This document shows positions 18,960 through 32,957 of a DNA stretch of 64,000 nt, in pieces. The stretch covers positions 5,896,501 through 5,960,500 of the forward strand of contig NZ_MEHJ01000001.1 of NCBI RefSeq assembly GCF_001746415.1. Direction: 5' to 3'. How positions within the stretch are numbered: position 1 is the stretch's first letter; every line of letters starts with the position of its first letter. Made by a program: the position numbers and the translations under genes. The notes under the pieces are model-generated. The model ran no database searches. It had not been told where the DNA came from and saw only the letters and a program-made list of their open reading frames with translations. The DNA is from Streptomyces agglomeratus (lineage in GTDB: Bacteria > Actinomycetota > Actinomycetes > Streptomycetales > Streptomycetaceae).

Positions 18960-19427
18960 TCAGGCGACGCCGTTGGCGTTGCGCAGCAGGCAGGTGAGGC
19001 GGGCTGTGCAGACCCGCTTGTCCTGCTCGTCGGTGATGACGATCTCGTACGTCGCGGTGGAGCGCCCGCGGTGGACGGGGGTGGCCACGCCCGTCACCAG
19101 GCCGCTGCGGGCGCCCCGGTGGTGGGTGCAGTTGAGGTCCACGCCGACGGCGATCTTGGAGGCGCCGCCGTGCAGCATCGAGCCGATGGAGCCGAGGGTC
19201 TCGGCCAGGACGGCGGAGGCGCCGCCGTGCAGGAGCCCGTACGGCTGGGTGTTGCCCTCCACGGGCATGGTGCCGACGACGCGCTCCGCGGCGGCTTCGA
19301 CGATCCGCACTCCCATGCGGGTGCCGAGATCCCCTGCGGAGAAGAGTGCGGGCAGGTCGACGCCCAGTTGGGCGTACTCGTCGATGACCTCTTGCGGGAA
19401 CTTCACACCTGCGGTCTGCTCGCCCAT
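18960..19427 (-). CDS. PaaI-family hotdog-fold thioesterase
   Basis: 155 residues from the ATG at 19427, preceded by GGAG; an in-frame ATG at 19460 would add 11 residues. The hotdog signature HGGASAVLAETLGS is present, with the catalytic Asp/Glu equivalent in AETLGS and the substrate Asn in GLLHGG context. The family hydrolyses acyl-CoA esters, often aromatic ones. The upstream oxidoreductase gene ends 50 bp away on the same strand, so the two may form a unit, although a perfect palindrome between them may carry a separate operator. Confidence 0.88.
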   Translation of the reverse strand: MGEQTAGVKFPQEVIDEYAQLGVDLPALFSAGDLGTRMGVRIVEAAAERVVGTMPVEGNTQPYGLLHGGASAVLAETLGSIGSMLHGGASKIAVGVDLNCTHHRGARSGLVTGVATPVHRGRSTATYEIVITDEQDKRVCTARLTCLLRNANGVA

Positions 19428-19466
19428 GGGGCCCGGCTCCGATCGTCGTACGGCATCCATCGTCCT

Positions 19467-19477
19467 TAAGCGAACGC

Positions 19478-19480
<3 letters not shown>
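19467..19480. promoter_or_regulatory. 14-bp palindrome TAAGCG-AA-CGCTTA
   Basis: Perfect inverted repeat in the gap before the thioesterase gene; its right arm contains the TAA stop of the oxidoreductase. The form is typical of TetR-family operators. Confidence 0.5.
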
Positions 19481-21757
<2,277 letters not shown>

Positions 21758-21843
21758 GGCGCTCCCCTTTGAGCGTGCGGTTCTGTTACGTACATCTCCG
21801 ATCCTGTCACGCTGCGCCGACAGTGCGAGGGCACGGGCCCGCA

Positions 21844-21866
21844 TTGTCAGTGGTGCGGCCTAGGAT
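21844..21866 (+). promoter_or_regulatory. PafBC-type DNA-damage promoter of polA
   Basis: TTGTCAGTG (21844-21852), an 8-base spacer and TAGGAT (21861-21866), an exact match to the TTGTCRGTG-N8-TANNNT element. The GTG start follows seven bases later, so the mRNA should be leaderless. Confidence 0.85.
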
Positions 21867-21873
21867 CGGGTGC

Positions 21874-24588
<2,715 letters not shown>

Positions 24589-24617
24589 TCCCCGCGCCCG
24601 CTCCCGGGGGGGCGTCC

Positions 24618-25607
24618 TCAGCCGCCGGACCGGCCGCGCTGTCCCGCCCGTACGGGCAGGCCGCGCCCGTCCGGCGGCCGGGTGGTGCCGTCCGGTGCTT
24701 GAGGACCACTGCCGTCCGGTGGCCGAGGGCCACTGCCGTCCGGGGACTGAGGGCGGCCGGCCGGCGACCGGAGGTCGTCGGCCGTGGCGGCGGAGTCCCG
24801 GTGCTCGGCGCGGCGCGGCCACAGCCGCACCGCCAGGGCGTACAGGACAAGCCCTACCGCGAGCCCGGCCCCGGCGCCGAAGCACGCGGTCGGGACGAAG
24901 TCGAGCGGCTTCAGTGGCACGGTCTGCGCGGCGTACCAGCGGACGCACCGGTGTACGACACCGGCGAGTACGCACAGCGCGAGCAGCCCCCAGGCCGCCC
25001 ACCTGCCGCGCGCGTCCAGCAGCGGTACGCAAACGGGGGCGGGCCCGTCCGGACGGCGCCGCAGCGCCGACACGGTGAACCACACGATCACCACGAGGGC
25101 CACCGCCGAGCCGCCGTACTGCGCGTACAGGTACATCGGGAAGCCCGCGACGATCTCGCTGAGCACCGGGAGCACCTTCATGCCCCACCGGTCGAGATGC
25201 GTGAAGCTGTCCCAGAAGACGTGCGTGCAGCTGCCGATGGCGGCCGAGAGGAAGAACCTCCAGGCCAGGGCCGGCAGTTGCGTACCGCTCCAGTCCTCGC
25301 CCCGTACGAAGCCGTGGAAGCGGGCCTGCCGGCGCCGCGGCACGAGCGCCACCAGAGGTTCGCGCATCAGCAGCCACAGACCCACGAGCGCCGCCGTGAT
25401 GAGCACATCGACCGTGACCAGGCCCGGCAGGGAGTGCGTGACGTCCCCGAAGCTCATCGCTGCCGGTGCGGCGGTGGCCGCGAAGTAGGTCATGTCGGGC
25501 GCGAACGACCCTGCGACGAGCGCCGACGCGAGCAACGGCCCGCGTCCGGTACCGTCGCGTCGAATGCCCGGCAGCACCGCTGCCGCATGGCTCAGTGTGA
25601 ACGGCAA
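24618..25607 (-). CDS. DUF4184 family membrane protein
   Basis: 329 residues, with a TTG start at 25607 supported by AGGGGGA seven bases upstream and by the family start MPFTLSHAA. About six membrane segments. Conserved polar residues include FTLSHAA, SFAPDM, and SCTHVFWDSFTHLDRWG, the His/Asp pattern that leads to the name metal-dependent hydrolase-like; activity has not been shown from sequence. The last 50 residues are a repeated PPDGSGP-type tail encoded by a GC-rich tandem repeat (about 24650-24770). Convergent with polA. Confidence 0.85.
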   Translation of the reverse strand: MPFTLSHAAAVLPGIRRDGTGRGPLLASALVAGSFAPDMTYFAATAAPAAMSFGDVTHSLPGLVTVDVLITAALVGLWLLMREPLVALVPRRRQARFHGFVRGEDWSGTQLPALAWRFFLSAAIGSCTHVFWDSFTHLDRWGMKVLPVLSEIVAGFPMYLYAQYGGSAVALVVIVWFTVSALRRRPDGPAPVCVPLLDARGRWAAWGLLALCVLAGVVHRCVRWYAAQTVPLKPLDFVPTACFGAGAGLAVGLVLYALAVRLWPRRAEHRDSAATADDLRSPAGRPQSPDGSGPRPPDGSGPQAPDGTTRPPDGRGLPVRAGQRGRSGG

Positions 25608-25795
25608 AAATCCCCCTCGGACCGCTTCTGTTCAATGACGATCAGTATGCCGCCCGTGGTTCCGAGTTGAATTTCCGTGAACAACCGGCAATAAGACGAC
25701 AGCGGCCGGTGTCACGCCGCCCGGAGTTGTCGTAGTGTCGCCTGAGTCTCGCGCTGGGGAGCGCGGTCAGCCGTTGACGGGAGGGGCCAGACGAT

Positions 25796-27622
25796 ATGGC
25801 AGCGCAATTCGGTCGCAGGCTGCGCAAGGGTGCTACAGCCACCACGGTGGCAGCGCTCGTAGTGGCAGCGCTCTCCGCCTCCGAGGCACCGGGCAGTACG
25901 TCCCTGCGCGCCGACGAGAGAGCAGCGGAGGCGACCGAACCGCCCGGCACGCCGGTGACGGGCAACTCGCCGTACTTCACGGACCTTCCGCCGCTGAACA
26001 CACCCAACAAGCCGGGCACTTCGATCGATCTCCCCGTGGTGACCGGCCCGGCCGAAGCGGGCATACCCGCCACGGTCCTCGCCGCGTACAAGCGGGCGGA
26101 AGAGAACATCAGGGACACCCAGCCCGGCTGCCGCCTCCCCTGGCAACTGCTGGCCGCCATCGGCAAGGTCGAGTCGGGCCAGGCGCGCGGCGGCCGGGTC
26201 GACGCCAGTGGCACGACGCTGACGCCGATCCTCGGCCCGCAGCTCAACGGGGTCGGCTTCGCCAACATCTCCGACACCGACAACGGCGCGTACGACGGTG
26301 ACCCGACGCACGACCGCGCGGTCGGCCCGATGCAGTTCATCCCCTCCACCTGGGCGACCTGGGGCCAGGACGGCAACGCCGACGGCCGGAAGAACCCGAA
26401 CAACATCTACGACGCCGCGCTCGCCGCCGGACGCTACCTCTGCGCCCACGACCGCGACCTCTCCGCCCAGGGCGACCTCGACCAGGCGATCCTCGGCTAC
26501 AACCGCTCGCGGGAGTACCTGCGTACGGTCATGTCGTGGTTCGACTACTACCGGCGCGACAACCATGAGGTGCCGGACGGCACAGGAGTCCTGCCGGGCA
26601 GCGGCGTACCCGACAGCCACGTCGGCGGTGCCGGAAACGGGAACGGCGGCACCAACGGCACCGGCAACGGCAACGGCCGTCCCGGTACCCGGGGTCCGAC
26701 GACACCGCCTGCGAAGCCGGACAGGCCCGGCAGTGGCAAGCCGGGCGGCGGCGCCACCAAGCCCCCGAAGACGCCGCCGGTCAAGCCGCCCACCACGCCC
26801 CCGGTCACCACGCCTCCGCCCACCACGCCACCGTCCCCGCGTCCCCCGGCCCAGGCGCCTGTCGCCACTCTGGAACGGCTCGGCAGCCAGAGCGTGAGCG
26901 CCACCGAGGGGGAGAAGTTCACCGAGCGGCTGCGGGTACGGGCCAAGACCTCCGCGGGCAAGGTGGTCCCGGGCGCCAAGGTCCAGTTCCAGATCGTCGG
27001 CGACACGGGTGCGCGTTTCGCGGACAGTGAGACCCGCATCGTCGTCACCACCGGTTTCGACGGCATCGCGACCGCCCCGGTGCTCAGCGCGGGCGACCGC
27101 CCCGGCCGGTTCGTGGTCCACGCCAAGGCGCTCGGCGCCACGGCCCCCGCCGTCGCCTTCGCCGGTACGGTCAAGGCCGAACCGGCGCCCGCGCCGCGCT
27201 CCGACGCCCTGGCCCGCACCACCGACAAGGAGCTCAAGGCCGAGACCGGCGCCGCCTTCTCCGACACGGTCGAGATCAAGGCGACGTACAAGGGCAACGC
27301 GGCGGCAGGTGTCGGCGTGACCGCCACGATGGTCACGGACGACGCCGACCATCCCGTCCCCAACGACAAGGGCCCGTACTTCAAGGACGCCGACGGCGAG
27401 CCGGTCCGTACGCTGACCGCTCTCAAGACCGACGCCAACGGCCTTCTGAAGCTGCCCGTGATCCGCACGGACGGCAACGCGGGAACGTACAAGCTGCGTC
27501 TGACGACAGCCGACGGCGTGGTCCTCACGATCGCACTGACCGTCACCGCGGCCACCACCGCACCGACGACCGACCCGTCCACGCCGGCACCCTCGTCCCC
27601 CACCCCCACCCCCACCACCTGA
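25796..27622 (+). CDS. Secreted lytic transglycosylase with Ig-like C-terminal repeats
   Basis: 608 residues; GGGAGGGG lies upstream of the ATG. Signal peptide about 1-30. The catalytic domain (about 90-265) is of the SLT/MltB-like type: LLAAIGKVESGQ with the catalytic Glu, AVGPMQFIPSTWATWG, NIYDAALAAGRYLC, and ILGYNRSREYLRTV. It cleaves peptidoglycan glycan strands to anhydromuropeptides. A Pro/Thr/Gly-rich linker (about 275-350) leads to two beta-sandwich modules resembling invasin/Big repeats (about 355-455 and 475-585), then a Thr/Pro tail. The linker likely spans the wall. A 20-bp stem terminator follows. Confidence 0.9.
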   Translation: MAAQFGRRLRKGATATTVAALVVAALSASEAPGSTSLRADERAAEATEPPGTPVTGNSPYFTDLPPLNTPNKPGTSIDLPVVTGPAEAGIPATVLAAYKRAEENIRDTQPGCRLPWQLLAAIGKVESGQARGGRVDASGTTLTPILGPQLNGVGFANISDTDNGAYDGDPTHDRAVGPMQFIPSTWATWGQDGNADGRKNPNNIYDAALAAGRYLCAHDRDLSAQGDLDQAILGYNRSREYLRTVMSWFDYYRRDNHEVPDGTGVLPGSGVPDSHVGGAGNGNGGTNGTGNGNGRPGTRGPTTPPAKPDRPGSGKPGGGATKPPKTPPVKPPTTPPVTTPPPTTPPSPRPPAQAPVATLERLGSQSVSATEGEKFTERLRVRAKTSAGKVVPGAKVQFQIVGDTGARFADSETRIVVTTGFDGIATAPVLSAGDRPGRFVVHAKALGATAPAVAFAGTVKAEPAPAPRSDALARTTDKELKAETGAAFSDTVEIKATYKGNAAAGVGVTATMVTDDADHPVPNDKGPYFKDADGEPVRTLTALKTDANGLLKLPVIRTDGNAGTYKLRLTTADGVVLTIALTVTAATTAPTTDPSTPAPSSPTPTPTT

Positions 27623-27645
27623 CCACCGCTCCTCCCCGATCCGCC

Positions 27646-27692
27646 GCCGCTGCCCCGCCCGGAACCGAACGCGTTCCGGGCGGGGCAGCGGC
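27646..27692 (+). terminator. Very strong terminator after the transglycosylase gene
   Basis: A perfect 20-bp stem (27646-27665 with 27673-27692) with a 7-base loop. Confidence 0.9.
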
Positions 27693-27809
27693 ATGTGCGG
27701 CCGCATGTGCAGCCGCGTATCGGTACGACGTGTTCTCATCTCACGGCCGCGTTGCTACGGTGCCCCCGCCGATTCGTCTGACGCCGTATCAGATCCCTGG
27801 AGGCCGAGC

Positions 27810-27947
27810 ATGCGTGCTCTCGTCGCCGCCGTTGTCGGGCTGGCCGCCGCCCTCGCGCTCGTCCTCACGGTCACGGCCGTCGGCAGCCCGCCGGGGGAGA
27901 CGTCGCCCAAGCCCCTGCTGACGACCGTTCCCGGGCCGAAGAAGTAG
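27810..27947 (+). CDS. SPW_0924 family small membrane protein
   Basis: 45 residues, ATG with TGGAGG nine bases upstream. One N-terminal membrane or signal segment (ALVAAVVGLAAALALVLTVTA) split as residues 3-23, then GSPPGETSPKPLLTTVPGPKK. It matches the short streptomycete SPW_0924 family; function unknown. It lies 13 bp upstream of the DUF3068 gene and is probably co-transcribed. A TACGGT sequence at about 27757 may be its -10. Confidence 0.85.
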   Translation: MRALVAAVVGLAAALALVLTVTAVGSPPGETSPKPLLTTVPGPKK

Positions 27948-27960
27948 AGGGGCTCCCGTC

Positions 27961-28956
27961 GTGCGCCGCAAAGCCAGCCTCGTCCTGCTCGCCTTCGCGG
28001 TCTTCTTCGCCGCCCTGTCCCCGCTGCTGCGCTGGTACGCCTTCCCCCGCCTCGCCAAGATCCCGGCCGGTCAGTACCAGGAGATGGTGCTGGAGGCGAA
28101 GCCCGCGACGCTCCTCGAGTACGGCTCCATGAAGGCGAAGAAGGTCGAGAAGGTCACCATCGTCCAGACCCTCAAGGGCAACGTCGAGGAATCCGAGAAG
28201 ATCGAGCGGAGCGCCGGGCGCGACGTGGTCGTCTGGGACTCGCTCTCGTACGTCCAGGGCCCCGACGGCAAAATGGTCTCGGCCATACCCGAGCGCTACA
28301 TCTTCGACGCGCACACCCAGGCCCCCGTGCACGCCACCGGAGAGATGGTCGACGGGGACCGGGTCAGGCGTGAGGGCATCGAGTTCAAGTGGCCCTTCCT
28401 CACCGAGAAGCGCGACTACGCGTACTTCGACGCCCAGACCCGCACTTCCGCGCCGATCCACTACAAGGGCGAACGGACGTTCCGCGGAATGGACGTCTAC
28501 TACTTCGAGCAGACCATCCCCTGGACCAAGGTCAGGTACCCGAAGAAGATGCCGATGCCGGGGATCGACGCGACGAAGCTGGAGGAACAGACCGGTACGA
28601 CGCGCTGGTACACGACGAAGCGGATGTTCTGGGTCGACCCCGTTACGGGCGCTCCCGTGAACGGCGAGGAGATCCACCGGGAAGAGCTGCGCGGCGGCAG
28701 CCTGCTGGGCGGCCGTGACAAGGTCACCGCTTTCGCCGGTCACGTGAAGATGCGCGAGGACTACATCGATTCCACCGTGGAGCTGGTCAGCGCGAACCGC
28801 GTCGCGGTGCTCATGCTCACGTCGTACCTCCCGTGGGGCTTCCTGTTCCTCGGAGCGGCCCTGTTGGCGCTCGCCCTCTACCTGGAGGCGCGCGGTCGCG
28901 GGCCGAGGGACCCGGCTGGCGGAGAAGCCCTCCGGCCCGAGCCGGTCGGCGTCTGA
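27961..28956 (+). CDS. DUF3068 (porin PorA-like) membrane-anchored protein
   Basis: 331 residues from GTG. One membrane segment at each end (about 5-25 and 283-305) flanks a soluble, beta-rich domain of some 250 residues outside the membrane, with the DUF3068 hallmarks LSPLLRWYAFPRLAKIP, WDSLSYVQGPDG, and YYFEQTIPWTKV. The family is actinobacterial, related in name to the Corynebacterium/Mycobacterium porin-associated proteins; its role here is unknown. Its stop codon is part of a TGAACGCAG sequence whose complement is repeated in the downstream gap. Confidence 0.88.
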   Translation: MRRKASLVLLAFAVFFAALSPLLRWYAFPRLAKIPAGQYQEMVLEAKPATLLEYGSMKAKKVEKVTIVQTLKGNVEESEKIERSAGRDVVVWDSLSYVQGPDGKMVSAIPERYIFDAHTQAPVHATGEMVDGDRVRREGIEFKWPFLTEKRDYAYFDAQTRTSAPIHYKGERTFRGMDVYYFEQTIPWTKVRYPKKMPMPGIDATKLEEQTGTTRWYTTKRMFWVDPVTGAPVNGEEIHREELRGGSLLGGRDKVTAFAGHVKMREDYIDSTVELVSANRVAVLMLTSYLPWGFLFLGAALLALALYLEARGRGPRDPAGGEALRPEPVGV

Positions 28957-29070
28957 ACGCAGCGAACCGCCAACTGCGTTCAGCCGCGCCCGAGAAGCCC
29001 CTGCGTTCAGCCGCGCGCGAACCGCACTCTGCGTTCAGCCGCGTCCGGACCGCCCCTGCGTTCAGCCGCG
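28954..29070. repeat. 27-28 bp tandem repeat with core CTGCGTTCAGCCGCG, four units
   Basis: Core copies at 28974-28988, 29001-29015, 29029-29043 and 29056-29070. The last contains the TGA stop of hrpB (29062-29064 complement). TGAACGCAG at 28954-28962, which contains the stop of the plus-strand gene, pairs with CTGCGTTCA at 28974-28982 as a 9-bp hairpin. Confidence 0.85.
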
Positions 29071-31707
29071 TCCGAGACGCGCCTTGGTGTACTTCGTCGG
29101 GACGGCTGCCGCCGGGTCCTCCGGCCACGGGTGCTTCGGATAGCGGCCCCGCAGCTCCGTCCGCACCGCGCGGTACCCGTCCCGCCAGAAGGACGCCAGA
29201 TCGGCGGTGACCGCCGCGGGACGCCCCGCCGGGGACAGCAGGTGCACCAGCACCGGCACTCCGGCCACGCGCGGCGTCTCGGCCAGCCCGAACATCTCCT
29301 GGAGCTTCACCGCCAGTACGGGCTGCTCCCCGCCGTACTCCACCCGCACACGCGACCCGCTCGGCACCGCGATCCGCTCCGGAGCCAGCTCGTCCAGGCG
29401 CGCGGCGTCGCCGGTCGCCCACGGCAGCAGCCGGTTCAGCGCCTGGCCCGCCTCGATCCGGCCGAGGTCGGCCCTGCGGCGCGCCCGGGACAGCTCCGGC
29501 TCCAGCCACTCGTTGGCGCGCTCCGTCAGCGCCGCGTCGGACACGTCCGGCCACGGCGCACCGAGCACCCTGTGCAGGAACGCGAGGCGCTCCCGCAGGG
29601 CCTGGGCGTCGCGCGTCCAGCGCAGCAGCCCGAGACCCTCGCGCCGCAGTCCGTCGAGCAGCGCTTCCCGTACACGTTCCATGTCCGGCTTCTTGAGCGC
29701 CCGTACGGTCAGCTCCACCGCACCGAGGCGCCGCACGTGCCGCGCCACGACGTCCCCGTCCTCCCAGCGCACCTCCTCGCAGGACACCAGCAGGTGCTCG
29801 GCGGCCAGCTTCGCGGTGTCCTCGTCGATGACGGCCGCGAGGCGCACCCGCGCGGAGGCGGCGTGCACGGGGCGGTCGGCGACGGCGACCGCCAGCCACG
29901 GCGCACTGCGCAGCCGCGACCCGTCGCCGAGCTCGGCCCCGGTCCCGGACGCCATGAGGAAGGCCCCTTCGCCCCGCGCCCTGGCGACCCGCTCGGGAAA
30001 CGCCAGGGCGGCCACGAGGCCGGCGACGGCGTCGTCGCCGCCTGCCGCACCGGCTTCACCGCCGCCGGCGCCGTTCGCGGCCGGTCCCTCGCTCCTGACC
30101 GCGGCGGTACCCGCGTGTGCGACCGGCGCGTGCACGGCTGCCTCGTGGGCGGTCCCGGCGGCGCGGACGGCGGTCCGGCCGCCCCGCGGCTCCGTGACCG
30201 GGCCGCCCGCAGCCGAAGCCAGCCGCCTCGCCTCCTGGCGCCAGCGGGCCCCGTACCCGTCGTTCCCGCGCCGGGCCGCCCGCCAGGCCCCGGCCAGGTC
30301 GTCGCCGTACTCCCTCGGGGGTTCCTCGCTGAGCAGCGCGACGACCTCCGCCGCACGCCGTACGCCGACCTCCCGCGCGCCGTCCACAAGCGCCCGCGCG
30401 AGCCGGGGATGCAGGCCGAGCCGGGCCATCCGTACGCCCCTGTTGGTGGCCCGGCCCGCATCGTCGACGGCCCCGATCGCGGCCAGGACCGTACGGGCCG
30501 CCGCCATCGCGCCGCCGGGCGGCGGATCCAGCAGCGCCAGACCGCTCGCGTCGGGGTCGCCCCAGCACGCCGCCTGGAGGGCGAACGCCGTCAGGTCCGC
30601 GACCTTGATCTCGGGTGAGGGGAAACGCGGCAGCCGTACGTCGTCGGCCTGGTCCCAGCACCGGTACACGGTGCCGGGAGCCTCCCGGCCGGCCCGCCCC
30701 GCGCGCTGCCGTGAAGCCGCCTGCGAGGCCCGCACGGTCGTGAGCGCGCTCAGTCCCCGCGCGTGGTCCGTACGGGGCTCACGCGCCAGCCCGGCGTCCA
30801 CCACGACCCGTACACCAGGCACGGTCAGACTCGACTCGGCCACCGAGGTCGCCAGCACGACCCTGCGCGTGCCGGCGGAGCCGGCCAGTACCGCGTCCTG
30901 CACGGCGGCCGGTGCCCGGCCGTGCACCTGGAGCACCTCGGCGCCCACCCCCGACAGCTGTCCCGCCACCCGAGCGATCTCGCCCACGCCGGGCAGGAAG
31001 CACAGCACATCTCCCTCCCGCTCGGCGAGAGCTCTGCGCACCACCGCCGCCACATGCGTCAGCAGCGCCGGATCGACCCGCATGCCGTGCGGTGGCCGCA
31101 CCGGACGGGCCGGCGGCGCCCAGACGGCCTCGACGGGGTATGAGACACCCTCGGCCTCCACCACGGGCGCACCGCCCAGCAGCCGCGCCCAGCCCTGCGC
31201 GTCCGTCGTGGCCGACGCGGCGAGGAGCCGCAGCTCCGGGCGCAGGGTGGCCCGTACGTCGAGGAGGAAGGCGGCGACGGTGTCCGCGTCCAGATGCCGC
31301 TCATGACACTCGTCCAGGACGACCACATCGACCCCGCCGAGCTCCTGGTCCCGCTGGAGGCGCTGGAGGAGCACACCGGTGGTCACGACCTCCACCACCG
31401 TGTCGCGCCCCACCACGCGCTCCCCGCGCACGGTGAAGCCCACGCGCCCCCCGGTGCTCTCGCCCAGGAGCCACGCCATGCGCCGTGCGGCGGCGCGGGC
31501 GGCGATCCGGCGCGGCTCCGCCACGACGACCCTCCGTACGGGCCGCCCCGTGTCGAGCAGCCCGGCCAGCACCAGCGGAACGAGCGTCGTCTTGCCCGTC
31601 CCCGGCGGCGCGCACAGCACCGCTGTCCCGTGCGCGTCCAGGGCACGTTCCAGGGCGGGCACTGCGGTGCGTACGGGAAGCTGCCCGAGGGCGTCGGTGC
31701 GGATCAC
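29062..31707 (-). CDS. hrpB: ATP-dependent RNA helicase HrpB
   Basis: 881 residues from GTG at 31707. DEAH-type helicase: Walker A APPGTGKTT, motif Ia AEPRRIAARAAA, Walker B DECHERH, motif III SATTD, motif VI QRAGRAGRE. The C-terminal HrpB-specific region ends with the KHPWPEDP signature. The role is DExH RNA remodelling; the exact substrate in actinobacteria is not known. A low-complexity Ala/Gly/His segment (about residues 500-560) interrupts the middle. The upstream methyltransferase gene ends just 4 bp before the start, so the two are likely co-transcribed. Confidence 0.94.
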   Translation of the reverse strand: MIRTDALGQLPVRTAVPALERALDAHGTAVLCAPPGTGKTTLVPLVLAGLLDTGRPVRRVVVAEPRRIAARAAARRMAWLLGESTGGRVGFTVRGERVVGRDTVVEVVTTGVLLQRLQRDQELGGVDVVVLDECHERHLDADTVAAFLLDVRATLRPELRLLAASATTDAQGWARLLGGAPVVEAEGVSYPVEAVWAPPARPVRPPHGMRVDPALLTHVAAVVRRALAEREGDVLCFLPGVGEIARVAGQLSGVGAEVLQVHGRAPAAVQDAVLAGSAGTRRVVLATSVAESSLTVPGVRVVVDAGLAREPRTDHARGLSALTTVRASQAASRQRAGRAGREAPGTVYRCWDQADDVRLPRFPSPEIKVADLTAFALQAACWGDPDASGLALLDPPPGGAMAAARTVLAAIGAVDDAGRATNRGVRMARLGLHPRLARALVDGAREVGVRRAAEVVALLSEEPPREYGDDLAGAWRAARRGNDGYGARWRQEARRLASAAGGPVTEPRGGRTAVRAAGTAHEAAVHAPVAHAGTAAVRSEGPAANGAGGGEAGAAGGDDAVAGLVAALAFPERVARARGEGAFLMASGTGAELGDGSRLRSAPWLAVAVADRPVHAASARVRLAAVIDEDTAKLAAEHLLVSCEEVRWEDGDVVARHVRRLGAVELTVRALKKPDMERVREALLDGLRREGLGLLRWTRDAQALRERLAFLHRVLGAPWPDVSDAALTERANEWLEPELSRARRRADLGRIEAGQALNRLLPWATGDAARLDELAPERIAVPSGSRVRVEYGGEQPVLAVKLQEMFGLAETPRVAGVPVLVHLLSPAGRPAAVTADLASFWRDGYRAVRTELRGRYPKHPWPEDPAAAVPTKYTKARLGRG

Positions 31708-31711
31708 GCCC

Positions 31712-32596
31712 CTAGTCTCGTACGCAGACGAAAATCGCCGTTCCCGGGATCAGATTCCCGCGCAACGGGGACCAGCCGCCCCACTCCTGCGTGTTCCAGG
31801 AGGGCCATTCCGGCTCGACGAGGTCGACCAGACGAAAGCCGCCCGCCACCACGTCGCGTACCCGGTCGCCGATCGTTCTGTGGTGCTCCACGTAGACCGC
31901 GTTCCCGCGCTCGTCCTGCTCGACGTACGGGGTGCGGTCGAAGTAGGAGGCGGCGACGGACAGGCCCTCGGGGCCGGGCTCGTCGGGGAAGGCCCACCGG
32001 ACGGGATGCGTGACGGAGAAGACCCACCGCCCGCCGGGCCGCAGGACACGCCGTACCTCGCGGAAGACCTCCACCGGATCGGCGACGAAGGGGACGGCCC
32101 CGTACGCCGAGCACGCGAGGTTGAAGGACGCGTCCCGGAACGGCAGCGTTCCGGCGTCCGCCTGCACCAGGGCCACGCCCGGATCACCGCCGCCGATCCG
32201 CAGGGCGTGCTGGAGCTGTCGGTGGGAGAGGTCCAGGGCCACCGGGCGGGCGCCCTGTGCGGCGAGCCAGCGTGAGCACTGCGCGGCGCCCGCGCCGATC
32301 TCCAGAACGTCGAGTCCCTTCAGGGACTCCGCCGGACCGAGCAGGCGGGCCTCCGCCTCGTCGAGCCCCTCCGGGCCCCACACGAAACGGTCGTCACCCA
32401 GGAACGCTCCGTGCTCGCTCTGGTACTCATCCGCGTTCCGGTCCCACCAGCCCCGGCTCGCCCGGCTGCTCTCCGCCTCGCCGGCCTCGCGCCGGGTCGC
32501 CTCGCCCTCGTCCCCGCCGGACCCGTCCTCCGGGACGTAGGTGTCGAGTGCCTCGAAGGCGTCTTCGGGGCCGCTGGTGTATTCGCTCTGGCTCAT
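31712..32596 (-). CDS. Class I SAM-dependent methyltransferase
   Basis: 294 residues from the ATG at 32596; an in-frame ATG at 32620 would add eight residues. An acidic N-terminal region (about 1-55) precedes a Rossmann methyltransferase: SAM-binding motif LDVLEIGAGAAQCSRWLA, motif II ARPVALDLSHRQL, motif III DAGTLPFRDASFN, motif IV VLRPGGRWVFS. It fits the Methyltransf_11 group. The substrate is unknown. The region is divergent from rpsA, and the gene leads into hrpB. Confidence 0.88.
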   Translation of the reverse strand: MSQSEYTSGPEDAFEALDTYVPEDGSGGDEGEATRREAGEAESSRASRGWWDRNADEYQSEHGAFLGDDRFVWGPEGLDEAEARLLGPAESLKGLDVLEIGAGAAQCSRWLAAQGARPVALDLSHRQLQHALRIGGGDPGVALVQADAGTLPFRDASFNLACSAYGAVPFVADPVEVFREVRRVLRPGGRWVFSVTHPVRWAFPDEPGPEGLSVAASYFDRTPYVEQDERGNAVYVEHHRTIGDRVRDVVAGGFRLVDLVEPEWPSWNTQEWGGWSPLRGNLIPGTAIFVCVRD

Positions 32597-32731
32597 TGCG
32601 CCCGTCTGTCTCGTCTGCATAGGCTCCGCTCGAACCTGTAGCTGCGGAGTGCGGTGCGGCCGTTGTGGCCTCGCCAAACATTGATTGTGCCGGGTATGGG
32701 GCGTTCCGCCCCGGGTGTGCGCCTTCGCGCA

Positions 32732-32760
32732 TTGACCCTGCCCGGCTGCCCCCGTATGCT
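32732..32760 (+). promoter_or_regulatory. Principal-sigma promoter of rpsA
   Basis: TTGACC (32732-32737), a 17-base spacer and TATGCT (32755-32760). A second -10-like TAGGCT lies at 32870-32875. Either start leaves a long rpsA leader. Confidence 0.75.
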
Positions 32761-32900
32761 ACAAGTTGCGCTGCGAGCCTGCGCACCTCAGACAGAGCAG
32801 GCTGCGCTTGCACCGGTTGTATGTCCCCTCGGTTGTCGAGGCGTTTCCGTTGTCCGGAATCGCGCCTCCTAGGCTGCCCGGCGTCAGCAGGTGCCGATAC

Positions 32901-32949
32901 GGGCTCCCGGCGTAGCAGTACCTACGACTTACTGTCCGTACCGGAGCCC
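32901..32949 (+). promoter_or_regulatory. Structured rpsA leader that can hide the ribosome site
   Basis: GGGCTCC (32901-32907) pairs with GGAGCCC (32943-32949), which contains the likely Shine-Dalgarno sequence. An inner hairpin CGTAG/CTACG (32911-32915 with 32922-32926) is enclosed. Confidence 0.6.
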
Positions 32950-32957
32950 TTACCCAC

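Noticed and set aside
28974..29070. Regular 27-28 bp spacing resembling a CRISPR array
   Set aside because: The between-copy sequences are about 12-13 bp, too short for spacers, and similar to each other. No cas genes are nearby.
32850..32875. TTGTCC and TAGGCT upstream of rpsA as a DNA-damage promoter
   Set aside because: The spacing is wrong for the N8 element and the upstream box lacks the GTG part.
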